A stretch of 64,000 nucleotides of DNA, taken from Chitinophagaceae bacterium (lineage in GTDB: Bacteria > Bacteroidota > Bacteroidia > Chitinophagales > Chitinophagaceae). A program made the position numbers and the translations under genes. Positions 1-8,798 of the stretch are shown here, one piece after another (position 1 is the first letter of the stretch; each line of letters begins with the position of its first letter). The stretch lies in contig JAHBTL010000015.1 of assembly GCA_019638615.1 (NCBI GenBank), positions 62,001-126,000 on the forward strand. The letters run 5' to 3'. The notes beneath the pieces were generated by a model. It made no database searches and had not been told where the DNA came from. It was given only the letters and a program-made list of their open reading frames with translations.

Positions 1-205
1 TATACAAAATGCCTTCAGCCGCCAGTTTGTCCATGTAAGGTGTTTGGATGATCTTATTTCCTGCAGCCCCCAGCGCGTCCGCCCTGTGATCGTCGGTAAC
101 AATAACGATAATATTGGGCTTGGATCGAGTCGCGTTTTTTTGCTGCGCAAAAGCGAATACAGATATACAGGTACATGCAGCTATTAAAATAATTTTCTTT
201 TGCAT
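1..205 (-). CDS. Sulfatase family protein, N-terminal part (cut by window edge)
   Basis: Only the first 68 codons lie in the window and the frame runs off the left edge. The product begins with a signal peptide (MQKKIILIAACTCISVFAFA, cleavage before QQ). It then shows the typical sulfatase opening, KPNIIVIVTDDHRADALG, in which the two Asp residues are the usual first metal ligands of the formylglycine-dependent sulfatase fold. The C-x-P/S-x-R formylglycine site would lie beyond the window, so activity cannot be judged. It starts 27 bp after the stop of the esterase gene on the same strand and is probably the last visible gene of the lutABC-esterase-sulfatase operon. An exported sulfatase suggests sulfated polysaccharide or glycan as substrate. 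Confidence 0.85.
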   Translation of the reverse strand, partial: MQKKIILIAACTCISVFAFAQQKNATRSKPNIIVIVTDDHRADALGAAGNKIIQTPYMDKLAAEGILY

Positions 206-232
206 TTTGTTGCTTTTGCCCGGCAAATAACA

Positions 233-1129
233 CTACGGCAGATAACCGCTGCTTTTCATCCATTTCAAACAAAGTCCCAGCCATTCGTCGTGTGGCCATT
301 GCAAAATAAATCCATGATCGCCTTTGGGGTAAATATGCATTTCGGCGGGAACTTTATGATGACGAAGCGCTTCATACAACATAATACTGTTATCTACATC
401 CACTACTTTATCATCTCCCGCATGAATTAAAAAAGCGGGCGATGTTTTTGAAGTTACCTGCAGCTCATTGGAAAACAATTTTATTTTTTCCGTGGAAGGG
501 TTTTTACCCAAGAGGTTTCGCCTGGATCCTCCATGCCCTAATTTGTCTGTCATGCTTACAACGGGATATACGAGTATCATAAAGTTGGGGCGCAGGCTGG
601 TATGTTGCGGATTGCTGATAACGGGATAATCAAAATGTGTACCTGCTGTAGATGCAAGATGCCCGCCGGCCGAAAAACCCATGATCCCTATCCTGGCTGT
701 ATCAATATTCCATTCACCGGCTCTTTGCCTTACCAGTTGTATGGCACGCTGCGCGTCCTGCAGGGGCGCTATACTTTTATCTTTCATTTGTTTTTCATCG
801 GGCAAACGGTATTTGAGTGCAAATGCGGCTACTCCATGGTCAGCAAAATATTGTGCAATTGCATGTCCTTCGGTACCCATTACCAGCATACCATAACCAC
901 CACCCGGGCAAACAATAACGGCTGCGCCGGTGGCTTTTTCCTTTGCAGGTAAATAAATGGTAAGTGAAGGATTGGTTACTTTAAAAGCATGCTGCTTCAC
1001 ACTGTCGTATTTCTCTTCAGAAGGTACAGGCAGCATACCCGGTGCCTGTGTTTTATATAACGGTATGATTTGTTGCGCATACAACCCCGGTATATACAGT
1101 ATCAGGAAAAACAAAAAAAAGGATCGCAT
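233..1129 (-). CDS. Secreted alpha/beta hydrolase, acetyl-esterase type
   Basis: A 298-residue secreted esterase/lipase-like alpha/beta hydrolase. The chosen ATG gives a clear signal peptide (MRSFFLFFLILYIPGLYAQQ); a longer frame reaches further upstream but would overlap lutC. An oxyanion-region motif CPGGGYGML is followed by the nucleophile elbow GFSAGG (catalytic Ser), then by HAGDDKVV (Asp) and GDHGF (His), so the triad is complete. Relatives in Bacteroidota are carbohydrate acetyl-esterases of hemicellulose and pectin degradation, but the substrate here is not visible. The gene starts 4 bp after the lutC stop and is followed at 27 bp by a sulfatase, which suggests polysaccharide de-esterification and desulfation tied to lactate oxidation. 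Confidence 0.85.
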   Translation of the reverse strand: MRSFFLFFLILYIPGLYAQQIIPLYKTQAPGMLPVPSEEKYDSVKQHAFKVTNPSLTIYLPAKEKATGAAVIVCPGGGYGMLVMGTEGHAIAQYFADHGVAAFALKYRLPDEKQMKDKSIAPLQDAQRAIQLVRQRAGEWNIDTARIGIMGFSAGGHLASTAGTHFDYPVISNPQHTSLRPNFMILVYPVVSMTDKLGHGGSRRNLLGKNPSTEKIKLFSNELQVTSKTSPAFLIHAGDDKVVDVDNSIMLYEALRHHKVPAEMHIYPKGDHGFILQWPHDEWLGLCLKWMKSSGYLP

Positions 1130-1133
1130 AAGT

Positions 1134-1721
1134 TTATGATTGAAGAATGAATATCCGCATGGTTCTGGATCCGTGCGCGCCCAGCACCAGCGACTGCTCA
1201 ATATCTGCTGTCTTGGACGGACCGGCGATAAAAACCCCGAATCCATAATCTCTGCCACCTATCCGCTCATATGCCTGGTGCATCAACTGCAGAATATCGC
1301 GCCGGTGCAGTACTACAGCAAGGTTTTGCGTAATAAAAGACAATACTCTTTCCGGCAGCATATCATCTGTTATCCATACCGCTGCGTTTTCAGCAACGCC
1401 AAATTGGGCTTTTATCACAGCAAGATCAACATCTTCAAGCAGGTGAGGGTTAGTACCAGGTTCAAAATATTGTCCACGTGATTCTATTTCCGGCACCAGT
1501 GAAATAATCCTTGCAGCATCATTATACTCCCGGTTAATAAGCAACTGTATTTCATCATAACTACCAACCGTATGCGCTGCTCCCCCTATTGAACTCAATA
1601 CTGCTATAAATTTTTCCTGCGCATCCATGTCATCCGGCAGGGGGAAATCAAGAACAGGTAATTCCCTGGGGGCGGGCTGACTTTTTTTAATGGCGGCAAG
1701 GATTTTTTCTCTGCTGTTCAT
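1134..1721 (-). CDS. lutC: Lactate utilization protein C (LUD domain)
   Basis: A 195-residue LUD-domain protein of the LutC/YkgG type, a subunit of the iron-sulfur L-lactate dehydrogenase complex that oxidises lactate to pyruvate in the cytoplasm. Typical segments are the N-terminal SREKILAAIK helix, the central FGVAENAAVWI strand and the C-terminal GPSKTADIEQSLVLGAHG loop. The ATG at 1721 was chosen because the longer frame would overlap the end of lutB and the family begins near this point. It is third in the lutA-lutB-lutC order on the minus strand, 31 bp after lutB, and 4 bp ahead of the esterase gene. Confidence 0.9.
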   Translation of the reverse strand: MNSREKILAAIKKSQPAPRELPVLDFPLPDDMDAQEKFIAVLSSIGGAAHTVGSYDEIQLLINREYNDAARIISLVPEIESRGQYFEPGTNPHLLEDVDLAVIKAQFGVAENAAVWITDDMLPERVLSFITQNLAVVLHRRDILQLMHQAYERIGGRDYGFGVFIAGPSKTADIEQSLVLGAHGSRTMRIFILQS

Positions 1722-1752
1722 ATAATAATATATGTCCCGTAGCTGATCCGTA

Positions 1753-3132
1753 TTAATCAGCCTTCCGGTTTTTTTTATACCATTCATTAAACGACTGAGC
1801 TGGCGGCTCAGGCATTTCTCTTTGCTTATACCAGGGATTCAATTTGTTGTTCACGATAAACGGCATTTTGCCCATCACCCACCTGCCGGTCTTCCCGGCA
1901 AATCTGTATACACCGGGATTCGACAGCGTAAATGTCATTCCTTTCATCGCGAGTTTTTTTGCTGCCGGCCCGTACCCCTCCTTCATTAGTACCTGCCGCC
2001 ACTTATACAACTGATCGTGGATATCAATTTTTACAGGGCATACATTGCTGCATGAACCGCACAGGGTGGAAGCAAAAGGAAGATCGGCATATTTCCGCAT
2101 ATCCAGGTTGGGCGCCAGTATAGAGCCGATGGGACCTGCAACCGCCGTGTGATAGCTATGTCCGCCGCTTCTTCTGTATACCGGGCAGGTGTTCATGCAG
2201 GCGCCACAGCGGATGCATTTTAATGAATTTCTAAAATCTTCTCTTCCCAATTGCACACTGCGACCATTATCTACCAGCACGATGTGCATTTCCTGCCCTT
2301 TGCGCGGCTTTTTAAAATGACTGGAATAAGTAGTGATCGGCTGACCGGTAGCGCTTCTTGCCAGTAATCTTAAAAAAACGCCCAGGTGTTTACGCTGGGG
2401 AAGTAGTTTTTCAAACCCCATACAGGCAATGTGAACATCTGCTAAATGCGCCCCCATATCGGCATTGCCTTCATTGGTGCAAACCACAAACTCACCCGTT
2501 TCGGCAATGGCAAAATTTACTCCTGTTAATGCAGCCCTGCGTGTAAGAAATTTTTCGCGCAGATGCAGCCTTGCCGCATGGGTTAAAAATTGCGGATCGG
2601 CATTGCCTTCGGGTGTGCCCAGGTGCTCATGAAACAACTCGCCGATCTCTTCCTTTTTTTTATGAATGCAGGGAAGCACAATATGGCTGGGTGGCTCCTT
2701 TGCCAGTTGTACAATTCTTTCGCCCAGGTCAGTATCAATTACTTCAATACCGTTTTGCTGGAGATAATCGTTGAGGTGGCATTCTTCAGTGAGCATGGAT
2801 TTACTTTTCACCATTTTGTTGATGCCATGTTTTTGAAGTATGCCACAAACAATTTCATTGTGTTCCCCGGCATCGGCGGCCCAATGTACTATTACCCCGT
2901 TCTTACGGGCATTCTCTTCAAATTGCTGCAGGTAACCGTACATGTTACTCAGCACGTTGTTTTTGATACGTGAGGCGGTTTCGCGCAAATGCTCCCAGCC
3001 GGGTATCGTATGCGCCGCCTTATCGCGCTTGGCGCGTACCCACCACAATGTTTCATCGTGCCAGTTCACACGTGGTTCATCCCTGTTAAATTGCTGCGCA
3101 AGCGCTGCATGATCTTTATCTCCGTTATTCAT
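1753..3132 (-). CDS. lutB: Lactate utilization protein B, 4Fe-4S/LUD domain
   Basis: A 459-residue iron-sulfur subunit of the LutABC lactate oxidase system. The N-terminal two thirds form the LUD domain (for example TGVNFAIAETGEFVVCTNEG). The C-terminal part carries two 4Fe-4S motifs, CIRCGACMNTCPVYRR and CGSCSNVCPVKIDIHDQ. Length and domain order match the LutB/YkgF family. It lies 31 bp downstream of lutA and 31 bp upstream of lutC. The complex passes electrons from L-lactate to the respiratory chain. In Bacteroidota such trios are often found with rhamnose or fucose breakdown, which yields lactaldehyde and lactate; that link is only inferred here. Confidence 0.93.
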   Translation of the reverse strand: MNNGDKDHAALAQQFNRDEPRVNWHDETLWWVRAKRDKAAHTIPGWEHLRETASRIKNNVLSNMYGYLQQFEENARKNGVIVHWAADAGEHNEIVCGILQKHGINKMVKSKSMLTEECHLNDYLQQNGIEVIDTDLGERIVQLAKEPPSHIVLPCIHKKKEEIGELFHEHLGTPEGNADPQFLTHAARLHLREKFLTRRAALTGVNFAIAETGEFVVCTNEGNADMGAHLADVHIACMGFEKLLPQRKHLGVFLRLLARSATGQPITTYSSHFKKPRKGQEMHIVLVDNGRSVQLGREDFRNSLKCIRCGACMNTCPVYRRSGGHSYHTAVAGPIGSILAPNLDMRKYADLPFASTLCGSCSNVCPVKIDIHDQLYKWRQVLMKEGYGPAAKKLAMKGMTFTLSNPGVYRFAGKTGRWVMGKMPFIVNNKLNPWYKQREMPEPPAQSFNEWYKKNRKAD

Positions 3133-3163
3133 CTGCTTATTTTAAGTCCTCCATCATTACCAG

Positions 3164-3901
3164 CTATTGTTTGCTGTTTAATATCTCCGCAATGTGTTTT
3201 ACCTGCACCTTGCTGTTCTGACGCCTTAAAATCCCTTCAAGATGCATCAGGCAGCTCATATCTCCACCGGTTATATACTCCGCTCCATGCTCTACATGGT
3301 CTTTAACCCGGTCTTTGCCCATTTTTACACTCACCGCTTCTTCCGCCACGCAAAATGTTCCGCCAAAGCCACAGCATTCGTCAACCCGGTTTAACTCTAT
3401 CAATTCAAGCCCTTCCACCATTTTCAATAAATGACCCGGTTTGGAAAATGGTTCTGCTACCAGCTCACTCATCTGCGATAATTGTAAGCCACGCTGCCCG
3501 TGGCAGCTCTGGTGTACGCCCACCTTGTGAGGAAAGCGCGCATCAAGCGCTTCAACTTTCAGCACATCCGTAAGAAATTCCGTAAGCTCATATACCCGTT
3601 TCCTGATCTGCCCGGCTTTTTCTTCTTCTTTCTCATGGTGAAGATGGTCTTTAATATGCAAGGTGCAACTGCCGGAAGGGCAAACGATATAATCGAAGCC
3701 TGCAAAATTCTTAATAAATAACTCGTTACAGCTATGCGTAAGATGCTCAAATCCTGAATTTGCCATCGGTTGTCCGCAACAGGTTTGATCGGGGGGATAA
3801 ACCACTTTCACACCAAACTTTTCAAGCAATTCCAATGTAGCAATGGCGACCTGCGGGTAAAACTGGTCTATATAGCATGGCACAAATAATGCAACAGTCA
3901 T
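3164..3901 (-). CDS. lutA: Lactate utilization protein A, CCG-domain Fe-S protein
   Basis: A 245-residue (Fe-S)-binding protein with two cysteine-rich CCG domains: the first around TCCGQPMANSG with an upstream PCY motif, the second around CCGFGGTF. This is the LutA/YkgE family, homologous to the GlpC and heterodisulfide reductase C-terminal domains. The ATG at 3901 yields MTVALFVPCYID, the usual family N-terminus; five codons of extra frame lie upstream. It is the first gene of the minus-strand operon. The 227-bp spacer to the divergent gene at 4129 should contain its promoter, and a TAnnTTTG-like box with one mismatch (TAATTTCG) lies upstream. Confidence 0.92.
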   Translation of the reverse strand: MTVALFVPCYIDQFYPQVAIATLELLEKFGVKVVYPPDQTCCGQPMANSGFEHLTHSCNELFIKNFAGFDYIVCPSGSCTLHIKDHLHHEKEEEKAGQIRKRVYELTEFLTDVLKVEALDARFPHKVGVHQSCHGQRGLQLSQMSELVAEPFSKPGHLLKMVEGLELIELNRVDECCGFGGTFCVAEEAVSVKMGKDRVKDHVEHGAEYITGGDMSCLMHLEGILRRQNSKVQVKHIAEILNSKQ

Positions 3902-4128
3902 CTGTAAAAATTTCAATCAATCAACCGGTAACATTATCGAAATTAACACAATTTCAGCATGTGCCGACCTGTACCCTCCTGATGGATCGGGCAACATATT
4001 TGAACAGGGCATCATTTACACAATGTGCATCCTGACCCCGAAAACAATAATCTGGCACGGAAATTTTATGCTATTTTTTAACAAATAACATACTAATAGC
4101 TAAGGCAATAAACGTTATTATTACAATT

Positions 4129-5037
4129 ATGGGAGAAGGTGAAAATAAAAGCTTTTTTGCAAAGAACCTGGTGCTGAACTTCATCGGGCTTCTTACCATT
4201 CTTCCGATGGCGCCTCTTATCAACCGCTTCATTCCGCCTGTTATTGTGGGCTACTGGAACATTGACCTGTTCCTGTCCATCCTTATTGCATTTGTTCTTG
4301 TCAGGATAATATTATGGATATTCCGTCCCCTGATGATCCCGGCCTTTATACTGGTATGCGGGATTATTATTTATAACCAGTTTGCCGAAGGATATAACCT
4401 GAAAAACATGATCCTTGATTACAAAAACATGGTAACGAAAAGCTGGGATATACGTGACGTTAAGGAAAAAGACCTTTACCTTGTTAAGCCGGATTTATTC
4501 GATACGGGAGTAGAAAAAGCCGTAAAGGGTTTAAAATCGAAAATGATGCCCAAGGATTCTGTTGTCAGAAATTTTTCGGTCAGGCATTCTATCGAATATT
4601 TTGATGATTATCATTCGAAATATGGGCCGATTGTCCGTTATCTTTCTCTGTTTAAACATATCAACAGCACTTTCAAGTATGTAGGCGATCCTGAAAGGGA
4701 TGAATACTATGCATCGCCAAAAGAAACCATTGAAAACGGGCTGGGGGGAGATTGCGATGATCACACCATACTGATGATCTCCTGCATGAAAGCAATAGGC
4801 GCCAAATGCAGAATGGTGCTTACCGAAAATCATGTGTACCCTGAGCTTTTTTGCGGCGATAAAAAGAAATTCATGCAAATACAGGAAGCGATAACACACC
4901 TGTTTTCTACCGAAAATTTTTCGGGATTGTATTATAGGGAAGAAAACGGGAATTACTGGATCAACCTTGATTATACGGCGCATCACCCGGGCGGCCCCTA
5001 CGTTGACAATAAGGCATATGCCATTGTTGAGTTTTAG
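4129..5037 (+). CDS. Membrane-anchored transglutaminase-like (papain-fold) protein
   Basis: A 302-residue protein with two or three N-terminal hydrophobic segments (about residues 13-85) and a C-terminal transglutaminase-like domain. The conserved triad can be read: Cys209 in GGDCDDHT, His235 in ENHVYPE, and Asp281 in WINLDYTAHH. Members of this superfamily in bacteria act as peptidases or amidases more often than as cross-linkers; the substrate is not visible. A single gene divergent from lutA and convergent with the JmjC gene, so no operon partner helps. A gene of similar size with a core domain and no further modules suggests a small envelope hydrolase. Confidence 0.75.
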   Translation: MGEGENKSFFAKNLVLNFIGLLTILPMAPLINRFIPPVIVGYWNIDLFLSILIAFVLVRIILWIFRPLMIPAFILVCGIIIYNQFAEGYNLKNMILDYKNMVTKSWDIRDVKEKDLYLVKPDLFDTGVEKAVKGLKSKMMPKDSVVRNFSVRHSIEYFDDYHSKYGPIVRYLSLFKHINSTFKYVGDPERDEYYASPKETIENGLGGDCDDHTILMISCMKAIGAKCRMVLTENHVYPELFCGDKKKFMQIQEAITHLFSTENFSGLYYREENGNYWINLDYTAHHPGGPYVDNKAYAIVEF

Positions 5038-5084
5038 ATTTTTGATTCAATCAGATCCCGGCCAAACTCATTCTGCCTTCACTT

Positions 5085-5960
5085 TTACAGGTGCTTATTA
5101 CCGTGGGATTCAAGTTTTTGAATGGCTTTGTCAGCCCTGTTAAAAGCTGTTTTTACTTTGTAGTTATACCATTTATCCTTTAGCAGCTTACGCATGGCAT
5201 TATCGAAATTACGCGTAAACACCAGGTTGCTGAAGCCGGTAACCCTGTCTTTGGCGGAGGATAAAGCGCGTACACTTACAGAGTATCCACCGGTAACATA
5301 TTGTATATAATGCCAATAGCCTGCGGGCATAAACAAGGTTTCGCCAAACCGGATCGTGCAATCCCAGCCCTCAGCATATTTGAGCCCGGGAAATTTTTCG
5401 AAATCCATGTTCTTCATATCGCCTATACCATGGAAGTTATAAGGCAGTTTGTATAAAAGCGAGGAAGTATCATTGGGGAATAATGTCACTCGTTTTTCTC
5501 CATGAAACTGGGAAAGAAATACATGCGACATATCAATATCATAATGGTTCCTGGTACTGGATCCGCCGCCGCCAAAAAACATCAATGGCAACCAGGTGAG
5601 TATATTATCTGCTATTTTATTAAATACAAGCTGCTTACGAATCTCGGGCTTTTCAATCAACAGATTGAACAAAAACAATCTCGACTCAGTCGGCTCACGT
5701 TGTATCAGGTCAAGATATTCACTGAATTTCATTTTGGCCATCGGAGCACTTTTTACCATATCCGGATGCGCATTTTCACTGCCATGTACCGGCACTATCA
5801 AGTCGCCTGCTACTTCTTTAAAATATTCATAGCTCCATTTTTCAAGTGCGGGCCCCTGTACAAAATCTTTCAGGATTACAGGCGTTTTCGTTTTAATATA
5901 TTTTTCCGTAAACTCCTGTTTGGTTAATCCTTCTACTTTTTGAATGGGTTGTAGTTTCAT
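5085..5960 (-). CDS. Cupin-like / JmjC-domain protein (putative 2-oxoglutarate Fe(II) oxygenase)
   Basis: A 291-residue protein of the cupin-8/JmjC family. The Fe(II)-binding triad is present: His139 and Asp141 in NHYDID, and His217 in PAGYWHY. The N-terminus (TKTPVILKDFV) and the sequence FHGEKRVTLFPND are typical of bacterial JmjC hydroxylases, which hydroxylate amino-acid side chains or small molecules. No signal peptide is seen, so it is probably cytoplasmic. It stands alone between convergent and same-strand neighbours; no target protein can be named from context. Confidence 0.8.
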   Translation of the reverse strand: MKLQPIQKVEGLTKQEFTEKYIKTKTPVILKDFVQGPALEKWSYEYFKEVAGDLIVPVHGSENAHPDMVKSAPMAKMKFSEYLDLIQREPTESRLFLFNLLIEKPEIRKQLVFNKIADNILTWLPLMFFGGGGSSTRNHYDIDMSHVFLSQFHGEKRVTLFPNDTSSLLYKLPYNFHGIGDMKNMDFEKFPGLKYAEGWDCTIRFGETLFMPAGYWHYIQYVTGGYSVSVRALSSAKDRVTGFSNLVFTRNFDNAMRKLLKDKWYNYKVKTAFNRADKAIQKLESHGNKHL

Positions 5961-6027
5961 ATGCTGACATCTAATTTAATATGCCCGGGGCAAATAAGTT
6001 AATATCATTTTTGTTCCATCATACAAG

Positions 6028-6048
6028 CTGTATTACATTACAATACAG
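6028..6048. other. Short inverted repeat in the spacer upstream of the JmjC gene
   Basis: A 7-bp perfect inverted repeat, CTGTATT / AATACAG, with a 7-nt spacer. It lies about 70 bp upstream of the JmjC start and downstream of the antiporter gene, both on the minus strand. There is no U-tract, so it is more like an operator than a terminator. Weak evidence. Confidence 0.25.
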
Positions 6049-6166
6049 GCATTGATATAATAAAATATTTACATGTAAATTAAGATAATCCTTTGCAAAT
6101 TCCAAAATATACTGCACTGAACCAAATTTCTGTCCCTTCTTATTTGCACCTGATTTTTGTCAGGTA

Positions 6167-8317
6167 TCAGCCTCTGCGCTTAAATATCTTTTTAACTGCC
6201 TTGCTTAATCTTGTAATGTTATCAATCTGTTCCTGGATGGGTGTAAGCACGAGATCCTCCTGTTGCATGCCGGCCTCCAGGAATTCTGCCTGCGTTTGCT
6301 CCGGGTAAAGTAAAATGAAGTTGCTTTTTGGAAAATTTTTCACCAGCCGGGCAGCCATGGATTCCATATAGGAATGGTACGATATGGTACCTTTTCTTGC
6401 ACTAACGGCAACTATAAGATCACTGCTGCTGATATCGCGCGATAACTGCTGGAAATCTTCCAGGATTTCAAAACGTTTAAAACTTATTTCCACACTTGAC
6501 CTGGCTTTCTGCACTTCCTTTTCAAAAGCTTTTTGAGTGGCTGCGGAGCAGCAAAGTACCATACGCAAACCTGCCTGTTTCGATAAAGACACCATACGCT
6601 TTACCCAATGCGCAAACCCTATTTCATATTCGGCATTCCTTGTTAACAACAAAACCATTCTTTTGGTAGTGTTTATCGGAAAGCCGAGCCGGCAAATGAA
6701 TAGAGTCTCCCAAACACTATCAAGAACATTTTGAGTGGTTGTACCAAACAACGAATTAAACAAAAAGCCGGTGGTTGTATTGCTTTTTTCCGGCCACTCC
6801 ATCACCACATCCGAAATCAACATCTCTTTTACAGCCCTTGCAATACCGTTCGCCATATTTAAGTCTACCCTCGTTACCACCTGCACTTTTGTTTCGGTTT
6901 CAGCGCCATGTTTAACAGCCCTTTCCATGTTTTTGTTATTCAGTACTACTTTTTCCTTCAGCCTCTCTTCGTCCTGCATTACCGTAAGCATGTATACAGG
7001 CGACTTTTGCGGAGGCATATTGATCATAACTGCAAAATCGAGCAAGCGGTCCGTCATTTCAGAACTATTAACGGGTATCAGTATGCGCTCCTGTATGTTT
7101 ACTACATCAGGCATTCTGTTAGATTCAACAATCGCCAGCTTTTTACCTGCATTGGCAGTAACGAACGATCCTATCATACAGGTCATTAAAATAAGAATAA
7201 TGGTACCGTTCAATACATTTTCATCAATGATCTTCATATTGTATCCAATAAGAATAACCGCAATGGTTGCTGCAGCGTGCGATGCGCTCAATCCAAACAT
7301 CACATTTCGCTGTACATTGGTATACCCGAATATTTTTTGGGTAATAAATGCCGCCAGCCATTTGGTAGAAAGCGCCATAACGGTAAGTGTGCCTGCTATC
7401 AGCAAAGCCATATTACCTTTAAGCAACACCCGCAGGTCAACCAGCATCCCTACACTGATCAGAAAGAAAGGGATGAATATAGCATTTCCGGCAAACTCAA
7501 TCCTGTTCATAAGCGGTGATGTATGCGGTATTAACTGGTTGAGCGCAAGCCCGGCCAAAAAAGCGCCGATGATCCCTTCTACCCCTGCCAGCTCTGCCAG
7601 CAATGCCGCTAAAAATACCATAGCCAGCACAAATACAAAATGCGTCGTCTGGTCGTCTTTTATCTTTTTAAAAAACCATCTGCCAACCAGCGGAAAGGCA
7701 AATAAAATAGCGCCTGCAAACAATAAAAACGAAATGGAGAGCTTTAGCCAGAACTGCTGGTTTAATTCTCCCTCGAAAGAACCGGTAATTATTGCAAGGA
7801 TAAGCAGCACCGCCGTATCGGTAATAATGGTTCCTCCAACAGTAATGGTAACCGCCTCGTTTTTTGTAATACCCATACGGCTCGCCAGGGGATACGCTAC
7901 CAATGTATGGGTAGCGAACATGCTTGATACGAGCAAAGCGGCCATCGTATTGAACTGCAGTACATAGGAGCACAAGGCATAGCCCAACCCCATAGGAATA
8001 ATGAAAGTAAAAAAACCAAAGACAAGGCTCTTATACCTGTTCTTTTTAAACTCCTCCATATCCAGCTCCAGGCCGGCAAGAAACATAATATATAATAATC
8101 CCGCTTTACCAAAAAGGTCGATGCTTCCTTTGGCTACCAGGTTAAATCCATGATCTCCTATTGCCATACCGGCCAGTATCAACCCGATAATACTCGGTAT
8201 CCTTAATTTACGAAGCAGGATGGGCGCTAAAAGAATGATGAATAAAACGATAACAAAAATGGGTACAGGGTCCTGGAGCGGAAAAGTTAATCCATTTAAT
8301 AATATCATAATTTGCAC
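6167..8317 (-). CDS. KefB/CPA2-type cation:proton antiporter with C-terminal USP-like region
   Basis: A 716-residue membrane protein. Residues about 15-385 form the multi-span Na+/H+ exchanger fold of the CPA2 family (for example LLAPILLRKLRIPSIIGLIL and GVEGIIGAFLAGLALNQ). The last about 300 residues are soluble and resemble two universal-stress-protein-like units (one begins ILIPVNSSEMTDRLLDFAV) instead of an RCK/TrkA-N domain. It probably exchanges protons for K+ or Na+ across the inner membrane. Start may be the ATG at 8317 or the one three codons later. A -7 type box (TAATTTTG) lies about 31 bp upstream. Confidence 0.88.
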   Translation of the reverse strand: MQIMILLNGLTFPLQDPVPIFVIVLFIILLAPILLRKLRIPSIIGLILAGMAIGDHGFNLVAKGSIDLFGKAGLLYIMFLAGLELDMEEFKKNRYKSLVFGFFTFIIPMGLGYALCSYVLQFNTMAALLVSSMFATHTLVAYPLASRMGITKNEAVTITVGGTIITDTAVLLILAIITGSFEGELNQQFWLKLSISFLLFAGAILFAFPLVGRWFFKKIKDDQTTHFVFVLAMVFLAALLAELAGVEGIIGAFLAGLALNQLIPHTSPLMNRIEFAGNAIFIPFFLISVGMLVDLRVLLKGNMALLIAGTLTVMALSTKWLAAFITQKIFGYTNVQRNVMFGLSASHAAATIAVILIGYNMKIIDENVLNGTIILILMTCMIGSFVTANAGKKLAIVESNRMPDVVNIQERILIPVNSSEMTDRLLDFAVMINMPPQKSPVYMLTVMQDEERLKEKVVLNNKNMERAVKHGAETETKVQVVTRVDLNMANGIARAVKEMLISDVVMEWPEKSNTTTGFLFNSLFGTTTQNVLDSVWETLFICRLGFPINTTKRMVLLLTRNAEYEIGFAHWVKRMVSLSKQAGLRMVLCCSAATQKAFEKEVQKARSSVEISFKRFEILEDFQQLSRDISSSDLIVAVSARKGTISYHSYMESMAARLVKNFPKSNFILLYPEQTQAEFLEAGMQQEDLVLTPIQEQIDNITRLSKAVKKIFKRRG

Positions 8318-8348
8318 CGGTTATCTGTTATTTCCTTGAGAATCATTC

Positions 8349-8356
8349 CAAAATTA
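8349..8356 (-). promoter_or_regulatory. Putative -7 promoter box of the antiporter gene
   Basis: On the minus strand the sequence reads TAATTTTG, a match to the Bacteroidota sigma-ABfr -7 consensus TAnnTTTG, about 31 bp before the antiporter start. No clear TTG at -33 was found. Motif match only. Confidence 0.4.
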
Positions 8357-8476
8357 GCAAAATGTTAGCCAGCCACATCTATCACTGCCGTTATTAATTA
8401 TTATTAATATTTGTTTAAAACAATTGCGGTCTGTATATTATTTGTTCCTGTACTGTAAGAATTGAATGCGTTACAT

Positions 8477-8484
8477 TAATTTTG
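8477..8484 (+). promoter_or_regulatory. Putative -7 promoter box of clpS
   Basis: TAATTTTG matches TAnnTTTG, 20 bp before the clpS ATG, giving an expected leader of roughly a dozen nucleotides. The -33 element is not convincing. Confidence 0.4.
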
Positions 8485-8504
8485 AGGAATGTAAATAAAG
8501 CTAT

Positions 8505-8795
8505 ATGGCATCCGGACAAACATTCATGCAGGAAGAGCTTGATACACTTGTAACAACCGACAAACCATTTCAACTGGTTGTTTGGAATGATGAAGTCAAT
8601 ACTTTTGAATGGGTAATTGAAACATTACAGGAAGTATGCGGGCATAGCCATGAACAGGCTGAACAATGTGCCTACATTATACATTTTAAAGGTAAGTACG
8701 CCGTTAAGCACGGTCAATACGAAGAATTAAAGCCTCAATGCGATGCCATCACCGAAAGAGGGATCGGTGCAACAATAGAAATTCTTGCCGATTGA
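8505..8795 (+). CDS. clpS: ATP-dependent Clp protease adaptor ClpS
   Basis: A 96-residue ClpS homologue. ClpS binds the N-domain of ClpA/ClpC and delivers N-degron substrates to ClpP. The core is clear: FQLVVWNDEVNTFEWVI (the Asn-Asp pair near the N-degron pocket) and CAYIIHFKGKYAVKHG, followed by the short C-terminal strand GATIEIL. The N-terminal tail (MASGQTFMQEELDTLVTT) is the flexible extension. The gene is monocistronic and convergent with the EcsC-family gene, 3 bp apart. Confidence 0.93.
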   Translation: MASGQTFMQEELDTLVTTDKPFQLVVWNDEVNTFEWVIETLQEVCGHSHEQAEQCAYIIHFKGKYAVKHGQYEELKPQCDAITERGIGATIEILAD

Positions 8796-8798
8796 TTT

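Noticed and set aside
6735-7967. 410-codon open frame on the plus strand
   Set aside because: Lies wholly inside the antiporter gene on the other strand, rich in Ser, Ile and Thr, no start context or family. It mirrors the codon use of the opposite strand.
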